The position numbers were made by a program, and so were the translations under genes. From NCBI GenBank assembly GCA_037893245.1, contig JBAIAA010000877.1:1-64000 (forward strand): a stretch of DNA of 64,000 bases. Direction: 5' to 3'. This document shows, one piece after another, positions 1 to 10,039 of the stretch (positions are counted from its first letter, which is position 1; every line of letters begins with the position of its first letter). The notes beneath the pieces are model-generated. The model had not been told where the DNA came from. It worked only from the letters and a program-made list of their open reading frames with translations, and searched no databases. Source of the DNA: Crossaster papposus (lineage: Eukaryota > Echinodermata > Asteroidea > Velatida > Solasteridae).

Positions 1-1260
1 AAGGTAATCACCCTGTGTCACGCGACGTCATATTAAAGGTTTAATTTATTTTATCTTTGAAAATCAATAACAAATCACCCGCAAAAGACCGGGACTTTGT
101 GGCAATTCGGGCGATTCACAATGCAGTGCGCCACCAAGCGTTTGACTCAAAAGAGCCACTTTTAAACTTTACGGTCGACTACTTCCGTACATCATACTGT
201 AGTGAAATATCTATTCTTCATTGTTCACGCGAGGTACAACACAAACATAAATGTATCCGGAAGCGTCGTTGATTAAAACATTGTTATTTGCAGAAAAAAA
301 ATTGGAACTTTAATCGTGCGCGTCCAAAAAGACGTAAAAACTGATGAGGTCATGCAAAATGAATACCGTTTTTCAAACTGATGCCGACTTTTTCCCATGA
401 TGCACTGTGGGTATAGCAGGATTTGCGCCTCCAACGGCAGCTTCTATGTATTGTGAATCGCTCGAATTGGTAGGATGTTCCAGGATCTTCATTTTATCTC
501 GTAAGCGCAAAATCACGTGACCCTTCCTTCCGGTCCAAACCGGAAGTGCCTTATAATTTGAAAGTGAAAAATGATATGAACTTACTTTCAACGATGTTAG
601 TTTCTGGCTAGGTGTACTTTTCAAAAAATTACTGGCGACGTCATAACATGTTATAGCGCCCTATGGCGGCAGGTTCAAAATTAATATTCAGTTGATGTGT
701 GTGGCGAAGTTTGCAGAAATCACTTTATAATTGATGTATATAATAGTTTCATGCTAAAAACAATTTGACGAGGAGAAAACTATTAGGACATCACCAGACC
801 GGAAGTTAGAATGAAAAGACTTTTTGCACTGGGTTGGTTAGGTAGTTCACCAAAAGTTTACAAATGTGTGACGTGATCATTTTAATCACTTTAAATTACC
901 TTTAATCGTTTTGATTACTTTTAATCTGTTTAAAATTTCTTTTGAATGGATTTTACGGGAAAAAAAAACAAATGCGAAAAAGCCCTATGTTCTCTTCCTC
1001 GAACAGACGTTAGTCCTAGTTATTATTATTACTATTTTTTTTAAGATAATAAAATGTATCGTTTGTTTAAAAAAAAAAGAAAAAATTAAAGAAAAAAGGA
1101 GGCGGTCTAAAAAAAAGAAGCGGGCGGTGACGCTAAACATATTTTTTTGTTATTTGGCCTTATGTTAATTACTTCTATGGCCACGATACATGCATGCCTT
1201 TTCATCTCCACTAAACTGGGTAGTATAACAATACTTATTTTGACGCAATGGTTTAGGTCA

Positions 1261-1320
1261 GAGAATACACTTGTAAGTGTGGATTCGTAATTACGAATCC
1301 ACACTTTCTCGTGTATTCTC
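1261..1320. repeat. Perfect palindrome with outer inverted arms (fold-back tag)
   Basis: A perfect 32-bp palindrome at 1275-1306 (each arm AAGTGTGGATTCGTAA) is enclosed by a second inverted pair, GAGAATACAC at 1261 and GTGTATTCTC ending at 1320. A close relative with the same flanks lies at about 53731-53836, and shorter versions at 53070-53150. Confidence 0.85.
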
Positions 1321-1860
1321 CTATACAAACACGGGAGTTATAACACTTTTATTTTGACATAAACGCGCAACTTTTAATGGAAACATTCTGTTTGGGCCAA
1401 ACCCCGGGTTGTACCGGACTTAATTGTTTTTAAGGAAGACAGTGATCCGCGAGGCCACGCCCCTTAAGAAAGTGATCCATCACAGTGCAACATTTCAGGT
1501 CCGACAAAGTGTTGCCATTTTGCCCGACATAAATTATTTTAGCACGCTTTACCGCGCACTTAATGTTGATTTAACGTTTATTTCAATTGTACACTCCGAT
1601 TCCAGCGCTTCTGTGGAAAACACAACGAAAATTTAATAGATGTATGAGAAGTTGTGATTGTTTATTGTCTGAAGCAGCAACATTTTATTGTTTAACTCTA
1701 ACTGACCTGACGAAGTTTTATCTCTGCGAATGCTGTATATATTCCAAGAAAATAACATTCATAATATGTCGACTTGTAACCAACTTCTTATGACATTTTC
1801 CAAAAATGCGTCTCTGAGACGCATCTTTGGACTTATTTTGATTATTTCGTCACCGACACC

Positions 1861-2370
1861 ACGAACTGGCACCCTCTGCATCACATGTGTACACAAAATT
1901 CAAGAAATTCGAAACAAAAAATTATTGCCGAATATATCATTTTGTGCCATGAAGTATAACATGGCGAAGTTTTTTTAAAATTAAATCATGTTAATTTGCT
2001 AATTTTTATTGGGGAGTTTTGCAAAATATAGTCCATTCTGTTGTTTTTCGGTTCCACGAAGTGACACTGCACTCGGTGTCAGTTCGTGAAAACGAAATTG
2101 CGGGGGCGCGCTGTGATTTTTTTTCCCCACGAACTGGCACTGTCTATACAACGTACCCAGGGCAATGTTGTATTACGCCGTGTATAAGTATCACGTTTGC
2201 CTATGAAATAAATATAACTCGATGTTGTCAACACGGCGGCACCCAGCACACTGTGCGCGCACTCCCCGAAAACGCGTTAATTTTGGTTTTCACGAACTGG
2301 CACCCACTCACTGCAATGTATGCGCGCACTCTCCGAAAACGCGACAGTTTTCGTTTTCACGAACTGACAC
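1861..2370 (+). repeat. Dispersed ACGAACTGGCAC motif repeats
   Basis: The 12-mer ACGAACTGGCAC occurs at 1861, 2129 and 2292, with a one-base variant at 2359. The last two are each preceded by a shared 'gcgcgcactc.ccgaaaacgcg' context, so this looks like a degenerate tandem repeat with ~70-270 bp spacing. No gene is seen here. Confidence 0.55.
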
Positions 2371-2562
2371 CCGTCTTAATCATTTAATTATTAATTAACT
2401 AACCATATTTTCACAATATAAAAATTGTGTTTCAGCAGTTAACGAATTGTTACGTTTAATGATACCAAGACCCCTCAATTAGACGGATTTGTTGACTGAG
2501 TAAACTCGTGTCAAACCTTTAAAAGCGTTTTTCTCCGAATTGTATTTCTGTAACGGCGACCA

Positions 2563-2860
2563 CTTTTTTTTTTTTTTTTTTGGGGCGTCGCATTATTTTT
2601 TTTTCGGCGTCGCATTTTTTTTTTTGGGGTCGCCTTTTTTTTTTTCGGCGTCGCATTTTTTTTTTTTGGCGTCGCATTTTTTTTTTTTCGGCGTCGCATT
2701 TTTTTTTTTTCGGCGTCGCATTTTTTTTTTTTGGCGTCGCATTTTTTTTTTTTCGGCGTCGCATTTTTTTTTTTGGGCGTCGCATTTTTTTTTTTTCGGA
2801 GTCGCATTATTTTTTTTGGGCGTCGCATTTTTTTTTTCGGCGTCGCATTATTTTTTGGGG
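2563..2860 (+). repeat. Minisatellite of poly-T and GGCGTCGCA
   Basis: About 14 units of 19-23 bp, each a run of 8-16 T followed by (T)CGGCGTCGCA or a one- or two-base variant. All frames on both strands are open over much of it. This is a property of the repeat, not a sign of coding. Confidence 0.92.
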
Positions 2861-3423
2861 GGAGTCCAGTAAGTACGGAGCCCCTGAAGGGACATTACAA
2901 ACAAAAATTATCGGGTGCACACAAAATAATTTGTGATTTTCCGGGAATCCTTGATGGAAATCCATGTTTACTGATTACGAATGGCTAGAGCGTGGAGGCA
3001 GAATTTAGAGTAAACAGTAAGTAATCATATTGAATTGTTTAGACAGGCATTTAGTAAGTAGGCCGTACCTAGGTAATATTTTCATGACAGGGGAAATATG
3101 TTTCCAGCGTACCCTGAATCTGAAATATGTGGTGAATTTATTATTGAATGTTGAGGATAGGGAGGAACGGTATTTCTCCGTTTTCTTAAAACTGGGAAGA
3201 AGAGCAAATACCAGCTTATCCACCACCGGCCTGACAACATTCAGATTTGGCACGGGTACCGGCATAGATCCCGGGCAGACAGTGACGGGACCGGATTTTG
3301 TAACTACGTGATTAGGGGCGATTAAAATGGCACCGACATTTGACTAATTATCGATAGCCCTTGCAACGGTATACAGATAATATAAAGATAGGTTCTTCAT
3401 CATTTTATCTTCCTTGCTTCGAG

Positions 3424-3577
3424 GTTGCCTGTCGCGTGGTCACCATCCTAATGCACTACTTCTTTCTGGCGGTGTTCTGCTGGATGCTAGTTGAAGGCGC
3501 CCATCTCTACTTTCAAATCGTGCGCGTTTTCTCCAATGGCATGGACAAGAAGAAGACGTACATGGTCGTCGGATGGG
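3424..3577 (+). CDS. Adhesion-class GPCR, exon covering TM3 (gene continues 3424-8863, perhaps to 13369)
   Basis: First recognisable exon of a family B2 (adhesion) seven-transmembrane receptor, a plasma-membrane protein that signals through G proteins. The exon begins after ...cttcgag and is open from GTT GCC TGT. It encodes the conserved TM3 signature MHYFFLAVFCWMLVEG, then HLYFQIVRVF and the basic loop MDKKKTYMVVGW, and ends at a donor G|gtagga. The Cys near its start (VACR) is where the family has the TM3 Cys that bonds to extracellular loop 2. Five exons (3424-3577, 3822-3888, 5372-5438, 7115-7200, 8737-8863) join in phase into one frame without stops. TM1, TM2 and the extracellular GAIN/GPS part are not found upstream in this window, so they should lie before base 1 or have been lost. 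The subfamily (latrophilin, ADGRD or other) cannot be decided from TM3-TM7 alone. Confidence 0.88.
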
Positions 3578-3601
3578 GTAGGAGCATTATTTTTATTTGT
3601 T

Positions 3602-3786
3602 CTGGTAATGAAACCAAGGATCCATCAAAAGCGCCCTAGGCACTGTAGCTCACAAGCCTGAAGAAACCTGTAGAGAGAAGACAGTAAGAAAGTACATGGA
3701 ACCAAGGATCCCCCAAAAGCGCCTTAAGGCACTGTAGCTCGTAAGCCTGAAGAAACCTGTTGAGAGAAGACAATGAGAAGGTACTT
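3602..3786 (-). repeat. Two tandem SINE 3'-region fragments in GPCR intron 1
   Basis: Two consecutive copies of a segment running from 'accaaggatcc' through 'ggcactgtagctc' and 'gcctgaagaaacctgt' to 'gagaaggta'. The same segment is part of the complete tRNA-derived SINE at 37137-37405, which is how it is recognised. The tRNA-like head is absent here. Confidence 0.7.
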
Positions 3787-3821
3787 CCACACTTTCTTTA
3801 TCATTACTTATTTTTTTTTAG

Positions 3822-3888
3822 GATTGCCTAGCGTGATTGTCATCATTTCAGCGGCATCGCGATGGGACGAATATGTCAACTACGACAG
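3822..3888 (+). CDS. Adhesion-class GPCR exon, TM4 and start of extracellular loop 2
   Basis: The acceptor has a long T tract ending in ttttttag and the donor is AG|gtagac. With the previous exon's final G the reading frame gives GLPSVIVIISAASRW (TM4), then DEYVNYD, the usual position of extracellular loop 2 in adhesion GPCRs. The last codon is split (AG|T) with the next exon, giving Ser. Intron 1 is only 244 bp and contains two tandem copies of a SINE fragment. Confidence 0.87.
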
Positions 3889-3905
3889 GTAGACGAAGTA
3901 GTCAA

Positions 3906-4061
3906 ATAATGGATGTCTATGAGTGCAACGGTGAGAATATGTTCATGAGTTGAAATATGAACTGTTCCATTCAACGAAGCGAAGTCGTGTTGAATGAAAC
4001 ATTTCATCTTTTAACTCATGAAAATATTCTCACCATTGCACAAATGCAAAACATCCATTAT
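3906..4061. mobile_element. Fold-back MITE in GPCR intron 2
   Basis: Terminal inverted repeat ATAATGGATGT at 3906 and ACATCCATTAT ending at 4061. Further inward inverted matches (TGCAACGGTGAGAATAT with ATATTCTCACCATTGCA) extend through much of the element. Confidence 0.8.
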
Positions 4062-4066
4062 CTTTT

Positions 4067-4360
4067 GTATATAACACTAAGTAGACATTTCTCATTTGAT
4101 TGGAGGATAACACTGTAAGAATAAACCATGCACCCTTACAACATTGTAATGCGCAGGGCGTTTTGAACTGCTGTGTACAAAACTCGTGCATGTCCGGTCT
4201 AGCGTGCAATAGATCAAAAGGGATGAGAAGAAAATGCAAGGTGAATTGAACCATAAATGCACGGTCATGACGTAGCCATGCATTGGTTTGACTAATGAAT
4301 GCCGCGTGACCTACAACTCTCCAATCAAATGACAAGGATCTACTTGGGTTTTATATAATA
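4067..4360. mobile_element. MITE with ~40-bp inverted termini
   Basis: The left end tatataacactaagtaga...catttgattgga pairs with the right end tccaatcaaatg...tctacttgggttttatata. There is no coding capacity. It abuts the previous MITE, forming a transposon cluster in intron 2. Confidence 0.65.
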
Positions 4361-4971
4361 TTATCAAAAAATATATTGGTTAAAAATAACCAACATAGTG
4401 CTTACAATAGGAATGGGCATGACGTGATTTTGCATTCAAAGTGGACACGGTCCTTATTAGCAGGATGTGATTTCAACAAAAGATTCCCACAATCATGCAC
4501 TTCCAAATGCTCCAAATTCACACCCTCTTCCAAATTCACATCCTGGATAAGATCGTTATCCAGTTCGCGCCAAGATTATTTTAACATCACCGAGCCGAGG
4601 CGCGGGATTATGTTTAACAAAACTCGATCAGATGCGGATCCAGGCTGGTGGTACTGGGAAGCACACCCACGCATTCCCAGCCTTGCTTGCTGCTGACATA
4701 CATTTCCGGCCTTGCTCCTGACGTGTTTATGCGTCATTCGTGTTTAATATGGGAAAACACTTTGCGTGTATATTAGCCTCCGGCGCGAACTGGTTACAAT
4801 CCAGTGGATGTGAATTTGGACTTTAATGACTTAACCCAGGAAGTTAATTGAGACTGGCTTATTTCAAAAACAACTTTACCATATTTAGTTAGTCCGCATG
4901 TTGTTCTTCCTACACAAACCTTCAAACAAGTCTGTGTAATAATATTTGCTATACAATACTCGAAAATGGGG

Positions 4972-5212
4972 CATTTGGGAGACATCTCCATAGAGACGTA
5001 CAGAGCATTTTTCATTCTTTATTGTAACCTAACCCGTTTTAACCTAGAGCTTTTTTTACTAAATTTCATATTTAAGCATTTTGGACCCTACTAAATCAAT
5101 CAAAAATATACAAAAACCAAAAATATCGTTTTTTAAGGTAGCTGGGGAATTAGGGAGACACTAAAATGTCTCCCTAAGTTCAATGTCTCCCAACCACCTA
5201 AAAAATACGCTA
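4972..5212. mobile_element. GGGAGACA-family MITE, copy 1
   Basis: Contains the internal palindrome ttagggagacac..aaaatgtctccctaa and a shared body (aaaaaacg/cgatattttt, 'ttggaccctactaaat'). The same order of blocks, in inverse orientation, is found at 36845-37105, and a partial one at about 34008-34160. Confidence 0.6.
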
Positions 5213-5371
5213 AAATGTCCCCCGAAGGTGCTCATTGTAAATATAATACTAATAATATTGACAATTTCTAAAAATTACAATAAATGGTGTATATTCCCTG
5301 TTACTTATCATCGGTAAATATTGCATTTTTATTATTTTTATGGGCTGTAATTTTTGTAATTTAAATTTCAG

Positions 5372-5438
5372 TTGCTGGTTGTCAACAGAAAACAATGTGA
5401 TCTGGGCATTCGTTGGTCCCGCACTGGCCATCATCTTG
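5372..5438 (+). CDS. Adhesion-class GPCR exon, extracellular loop 2 and start of TM5
   Basis: The acceptor is ttaaatttcag and the donor is TTG|gtaggt. It encodes [16 protein letters not shown] followed by PALAIIL. The CWLS motif carries the conserved loop-2 Cys that pairs with the TM3 Cys in this family, and the W-AF-GP run is the family's TM5 entry. The exon ends in phase 0. Intron 2 (1483 bp) is packed with MITE-like inverted repeats at 3906-4061, 4067-4360 and about 4972-5212. Confidence 0.88.
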
Positions 5439-5920
5439 GTAGGTTTATTACTACGTGACCTGTTCCAACGAGACTTGGACAAAGTCGCACAATGTGTTTT
5501 ATTACAGTGTACTCGTTAAGTCATTTCGGGGTGGATTTTACCATTTTTAGGTTTTGTGTTTTTTTGAATTACGAACTATTAATATACAATCTCCCCAAAT
5601 TTGTCGATTTTGTGAAACAATTGTGTATATAAATAATACGCTCTTCTGAACTTCAAAGCTGTTTATTTCATAATTATAATATAAGGGTTTTATAACTAAA
5701 TCCTTCCCCCAGGGGGGATAGGGTGGGATAGATATGTACATTATACACCGTTTTAAAGCTGAGAACCTAGAGAATTTGAACAGAAAGCAAAATATAAAAA
5801 ACAAAAATGGTCTACTTTGTCTGGGTTTCGTTGGAGCAGGTCACAGATTTATAGTGGAATTAAGCCTTTGGTGACAATAAAATTATGTACAAGCGTGGAA
5901 ATTCGGTACACAGTCCGAGT

Positions 5921-6098
5921 ATGTCATGATAAAGGTATTTAAATATAGGGCTATCGCAGATTTGTTCTTTAAAAAAAAATAGGAAAACAAATTAGAAATC
6001 TTTACAAAAATCAAAATGGCATTGCTTGTTATATTTTATCTATAATTTTTTTGACAAATTTGCGATGGCCCTATAGCCAAATACCTTTTTCATGACAT
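5921..6098. mobile_element. MITE with ATGTCATGA termini, copy 1
   Basis: The left end atgtcatgataaaggtattt..tatagggc.atcgcagat is inverted at the right end (gcgatggccctata..aaataccttttt then catgacat). A second, reverse-oriented copy lies at 60331-60491. Confidence 0.75.
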
Positions 6099-6479
6099 TC
6101 TCTATTCTCTATTTTATTTCTCGGGAAACATCAACAAATGCATAGACTAAAATTACAGAAAATACATAAAATGAAAGCTTTAGATACAACACATAATAAC
6201 CAAAACAAAGACAAAATACCATTTTGTCATTACCAAAAAGAAACAGTGTTCCTGTCGAGGGGTTCTCCAAGCTAAATGAGATACAAGAATCAATTGTATG
6301 TTTGCTTGTATATACCAAAATATCATGCTTATCATCAAATGCACAGAATTATTAAGAAATATCTTACTTATTTTAAAATAAATAATGATTCTAGGCTTTC
6401 AGCAAAATGGTTGCGCTAGATACCTTGTGATTGTTCCAAACAAAATTATGTTAATAATTCCTAATCGCGATCCGGTAGG

Positions 6480-6520
6480 AGGGGGGGTGGGGGGGGGGGG
6501 GGGGGGGTGGGGGGGGGGTA
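6480..6520 (+). repeat. Long G tract in GPCR intron 3
   Basis: About 40 bases, nearly all G with a few T interruptions. Comparable G or C tracts occur at about 10388, 10646, 13050, 40212 and 53463. Such tracts can form G-quadruplexes and are prone to length error in assemblies. Confidence 0.9.
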
Positions 6521-6679
6521 TTTATGATTGTAAAGCTTCAAACAGGTCAGATAAGGATATTTACTATAAACTACAACCCCCCCAAATCCACCCATTCCTG
6601 ATAATTCAAGCAATTACAAATTGTGTGTCCTACCTTCGAAGTCTTGTATTAAAGATGTACACTTAACTTCATTAAACAT

Positions 6680-7060
6680 GTTACGATTAAAACTGCTGCG
6701 AACTTCTTATTGGCTGGAATGACCTGAAATATAAAACAAAGTTAAGAGGGCCTAATATTGTTATCTTAACAGGATCCTGTTTGTGTTCCCCACCCATATT
6801 TTCGCCCCTTTATCCCCTTGGTCTGTATTTTATCCTACCCACTCTGACCTCTTTCATTCCTTGGCCTAATTCTCCTTCTGTTGGTTCTTCCACCCAACTT
6901 CTGCATCTTTCTTTTGTGTTTCTTCTCCTAACCATGTTGTGCATCATGCTTGTATGTCCCCCTGTATATGTTTGTCTCATGTGCACAGCCATTTTGTCTC
7001 TGAAGAAGATCTCGTTAAGATCGAAATATTAGGTCTCTTAACTTATTTGACTCATTACAT
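6680..7060 (+). mobile_element. Interspersed element with CTGAAGAAGATC hairpin end, copy 1 (GPCR intron 3)
   Basis: Bounded by attaaaactgctgcgaact..aatgacctgaaatata and agttaagagggcctaatatt on the left, and a conserved right end CTGAAGAAGATCT..AAGATCGAAATATTAGG then ctcttaacttatttga. Related copies are at 12693-12810 (minus) and, as a mirror palindrome, at 59696-59912. There is no intact ORF. Confidence 0.65.
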
Positions 7061-7114
7061 TTGAATCTTTGCTGTACAGTCAGAGCAGCCATGTTTTGTT
7101 TTTCACATCCACAG

Positions 7115-7200
7115 GTGAACATGGTCATTCTTGGGATGGTGGTGCGAATTATCGTGACGTCAGCCGCAGCCAATAAGAATAAGGAGTATGATCATATCAA
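7115..7200 (+). CDS. Adhesion-class GPCR exon, TM5 end and intracellular loop 3
   Basis: The acceptor is tttcacatccacag and the donor is AA|gtacgt. In phase 0 it encodes VNMVILGMVVRIIVTSA followed by the polar, basic AANKNKEYDHI. The last codon is split AA|A to give Lys with exon 5. This is the expected TM5/intracellular loop 3 segment, the part that contacts G proteins in the family. Intron 3 (1676 bp) holds several transposon remnants and a long G tract near 6480-6520. Confidence 0.87.
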
Positions 7201-7254
7201 GTACGTAATGCACAAAACCTCTTATTATAAATTATACAGTGATCAATGCAAGCA

Positions 7255-7579
7255 TTACGGAAGCGTGTTGAGGACATGACCAAAACAAGTTTTCCGGATT
7301 ACTTTTTCGCCCGGGCGGATTACTATTTCGGCCGGGCGGATTACTATTTCACCAGGGCGGATTACTATTTCGCCGGCGGAATACTATTTCGCCCGGGCAA
7401 AATACTATATCGCCCGGGCGGATTACTGTCGAAATGGTGATACACGTTAGTATATCTTCTGATTGACGGACAGTAATCCGCCCGGGCGAAAAAGTAATCC
7501 GCGAAATAGTTATCCGCCCGGGCGAAATAGTGGTCCGGAAAACCTTTTTGGGTCGTGTCCTAGATATACGCTTCCGTAA
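7255..7579. mobile_element. Fold-back element with inner GCCCGGGCGGATTAC repeats (GPCR intron 4)
   Basis: Termini TTACGGAAGCGT at 7255 and ACGCTTCCGTAA ending at 7579. Next come gaggacatgacc / gggtcgtgtcct and ttttccgga / tccggaaaa pairs. Inside, about six ~20-bp units (cgcccgggcggattactatt) run one way and three the other. It lies 55 bp after exon 4. Confidence 0.8.
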
Positions 7580-7699
7580 ATTACAATGAACATTTAGTTA
7601 TTATTATTTGTGACCGGCTCCACAAGAAATGGTATTAAGTCGCGCTGAGCATCATCATGTAATGGCTCGCTTAGTGTTGAGAGGGTGAACATTTTACAT

Positions 7700-8736
7700 C
7701 TTTGTTAACCTGATCAGAGCTGGCTTGAAGGGCTCGTTTCTTCTGCTACCGATTCCTGGCTTGACGTGGGTGTTTGGGGTTAGGTTATTGGTGGGAAATA
7801 GATATGCCATCCTGATAGTAATCAATTTGTTAACATGATAGAGCTGGCTTGATGAAGGGCTCGTTGCTTCTGCTACAGATTCTTGGCCTGACCTGGGTGT
7901 TTGGGGTTAGGTTAGTGGTGGGAAATATATATGACATCCTGATAGTAATCCATTTGTTAACCTGACAGAGCTGGCTTGAATGGCTCGTTGCTTCTGCTAC
8001 CAATTTCTGGCTTGACATGGGTGTTTGGGGTTAGGTTATTGGTGGGAAATATATATGCCACCCTGATAGTAATCCATTTGTTAACCTGATAGAGCTGGCT
8101 TGATGAAGGGCTCGTTGCTTCTGCTACAGATTCTTGGCCTGACCTGGGTGTTTGGGGTTAGGTTAGTGGTGGGAAATATATATGACATCCTGATAGCAAT
8201 TTATTTGTTAACCTGACAGAGCTGGCTTGAAGGTCTCGTTGCTTCGATCATTTGCTACTAATTCTCAAGTTGATCTGGGTGTTTAGGGTTAGGTTAGTGG
8301 TGGTCAATAGATATGCCATCCTGATAGTAATCCATTTGTTAACCTGACAGAGCTGGCTTGAAGGTATCGTTGCTTCGATCATCTGCTACTAATTCTCGGC
8401 TTGATCTGGGTGTTTAGGGTTAAATTAGCGGTGGTCAATAGATATGCCATCCTGATAGTAATTCATTTGTTAACCTGACAGAGCTGGCTTGAAGGTCTCG
8501 TTGCTTCAATCATCTGCTACCAATTCTCGGCTTGATCTGGGTGTTTAGGGTTAAGTTAGTGGTGGTCAATAGATATGCCATCCTGATAGTAATCCATTTG
8601 TTAACCTGACAGAGCTGGCTTGAAGGGCTCGTTGCTTTTGCTACCAATTCTCGGTTTGACCTGGGTGTTTGGGGTTAGGTTAGTGGTGGGCAATATATAT
8701 GGCATCCTGATAGTAATCCATTTGTTAACCTGACAG
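7700..8736 (+). repeat. Tandem array of partial copies of GPCR exon 5 with its splice acceptor, inside intron 4
   Basis: Eight units of 124-131 bp end exactly at the true exon 5. Exon-like starts (base after AG) are at 7718, 7842, 7969, 8093, 8220, 8351, 8482 and 8613, with the real exon at 8737. Each unit has the ~60-bp 3' intron end (tttgttaacctgacag in most; tgatag or tgatcag in some) and the first ~67 bp of the exon. Each then switches to intron sequence after gggtgtttggggtt, where the real exon continues with the TM6-TM7 codons. Several copies stay open through TM6 coding sequence and encode variants such as LLPILGLTWVFG. Confidence 0.9.
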
Positions 8737-8863
8737 AGCTGGTTTAAAGGGCTCGTTGCTTCTGCTACCAATTATCGGCTTGTCCTGGGTGTTCGGGGTC
8801 ATCTCCACGGGTCCAAACACACTCGTCTTTCAATATCTCTTCGTCATCTTCAATGCACTTCAG
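8737..8863 (+). CDS. Adhesion-class GPCR exon, TM6 and first part of TM7
   Basis: The acceptor is ttgttaacctgacag and the donor is CAG|gtaaat. Joined to exon 4 it reads KAGLKGSLLLLPIIGLSW, then VFGVISTGPN and LVFQYLFVIFNALQ. This is the family's TM6 signature (LLP.lGlsWvFG) and the start of TM7. The 127-bp exon ends in phase 0. The conserved continuation of TM7 (a G-x-FIF-x-FH type segment) was not found downstream. The 5' half of this exon, with its acceptor, is repeated eight times in the intron immediately upstream, so correct acceptor choice here is not trivial. Confidence 0.88.
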
Positions 8864-9109
8864 GTAAATACACTTGATTCTCTGGCTGATTTTATTAAAA
8901 ACATGATTTTAAGAAATTGGGACAGACTAGGCTCTGCGATAGCGAATTTTTTCAACATGCAGGGTTGTTAAAATTTGGAAGGGTGAAACAAAAACATTGA
9001 TTGTCGGATATCATATCCGCGATCGCAAAATAGCAGTTGTTTACATAATCGCAACACGTACTACTAGTATCCCTAACTTAAGGTTCATCTGTGAAAAAAA
9101 TTAAAAGAA

Positions 9110-9720
9110 GCTAATTTCAACTGATTTGGGTAGGTATGGGTATGGGCAACTACCAAAAAAAGGAAGGAGGGATAGAGGTTGGGGAATTTGTTTAATTAGA
9201 GGTCAAAGGTCATTGCCCTCTGCCTAAATCACTAAAACAAATATTTCAGCAACAAAATATGGTATATAGATGATCTTGGTGTCAAAATGCACAGGATTAT
9301 GAAAGAAGTTGACATAGAATAACTACTGACCCTTAGAATAAAATCCTGACCTCCAAAAAAAATTGGTCAAAGGTCAACAATAGACGTATCACTAAAATGT
9401 CATATTAGTAACAGGAAAATTACCTTATTATATACAAATGTACACAAACAAATCGAAGAGGTTAATTTCAACTTATTGTGGCGGGTATGGGGGTTATTAT
9501 TTATTCCAAGAGCAGAGAGGGAGGGGGAAATAAGGGTCAAAGGTCATTGACCCTGCACTAAAACACTATAAATTGTATCTCAGCAACAGCATGTTTTACA
9601 TAGGCCTAGATGATCTTGGTGTCAAAATGCACATAATTATACTAGGAGACAAACACAATATGAAATGGTTTCTTCACCACCAAAATACGAGGTTAAAGGT
9701 CAAAATGAGCAATTGGGGTG
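9110..9720 (+). repeat. Diverged ~350-bp tandem duplication in the GPCR 3' intron
   Basis: Blocks repeat in order: ggtatgg..., ggtcaaaggtcattg.cc, cactaaaaca, cagcaaca, tagatgatcttggtg then tcaaaatgcaca. They occur at about 9120-9420 and 9470-9720. Each copy carries nuclear-receptor-like AGGTCA half-sites (see findings). No coding potential is seen. Confidence 0.7.
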
Positions 9721-10039
9721 GGGGTTAAAGTTCATTAGTGTCAAATAGTTTGTGTATGTAAAGTATATGCATTTATAATCATGTTTGGTGTTTATTGGGA
9801 AGGAGCGTAATCATACATGCGGCCTACTTTTGTTTTAATTATTCAAACAATTCTCGGTCACAAGGGAAGGACATTAAATTAAATGACGTCTAATGCTGGG
9901 TTATGTGGCATTATTTTCTTTTTATGTGAGACTATTAGGGTTTGTAGTTAAATATAAAGTGCTTTTGCAAGAAAATAGCAAAAGGAAACCGGTTTATGCA
10001 GGCATACTTCAAGGAATGATCAGTTTATTTGTTGTTGTT

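Noticed and set aside
2511-2936. Lys/Arg-rich or Phe-rich frames over the poly-T minisatellite
   Set aside because: Low-complexity product of T runs and a fixed nonamer. Frames overlap on both strands.
9901-9950. ggcattattttctttttatgtgag as the missing TM7 exon
   Set aside because: The translation (GIIFFLCETIR) is loosely TM7-like, but there is no acceptor in front of it and no donor in frame.
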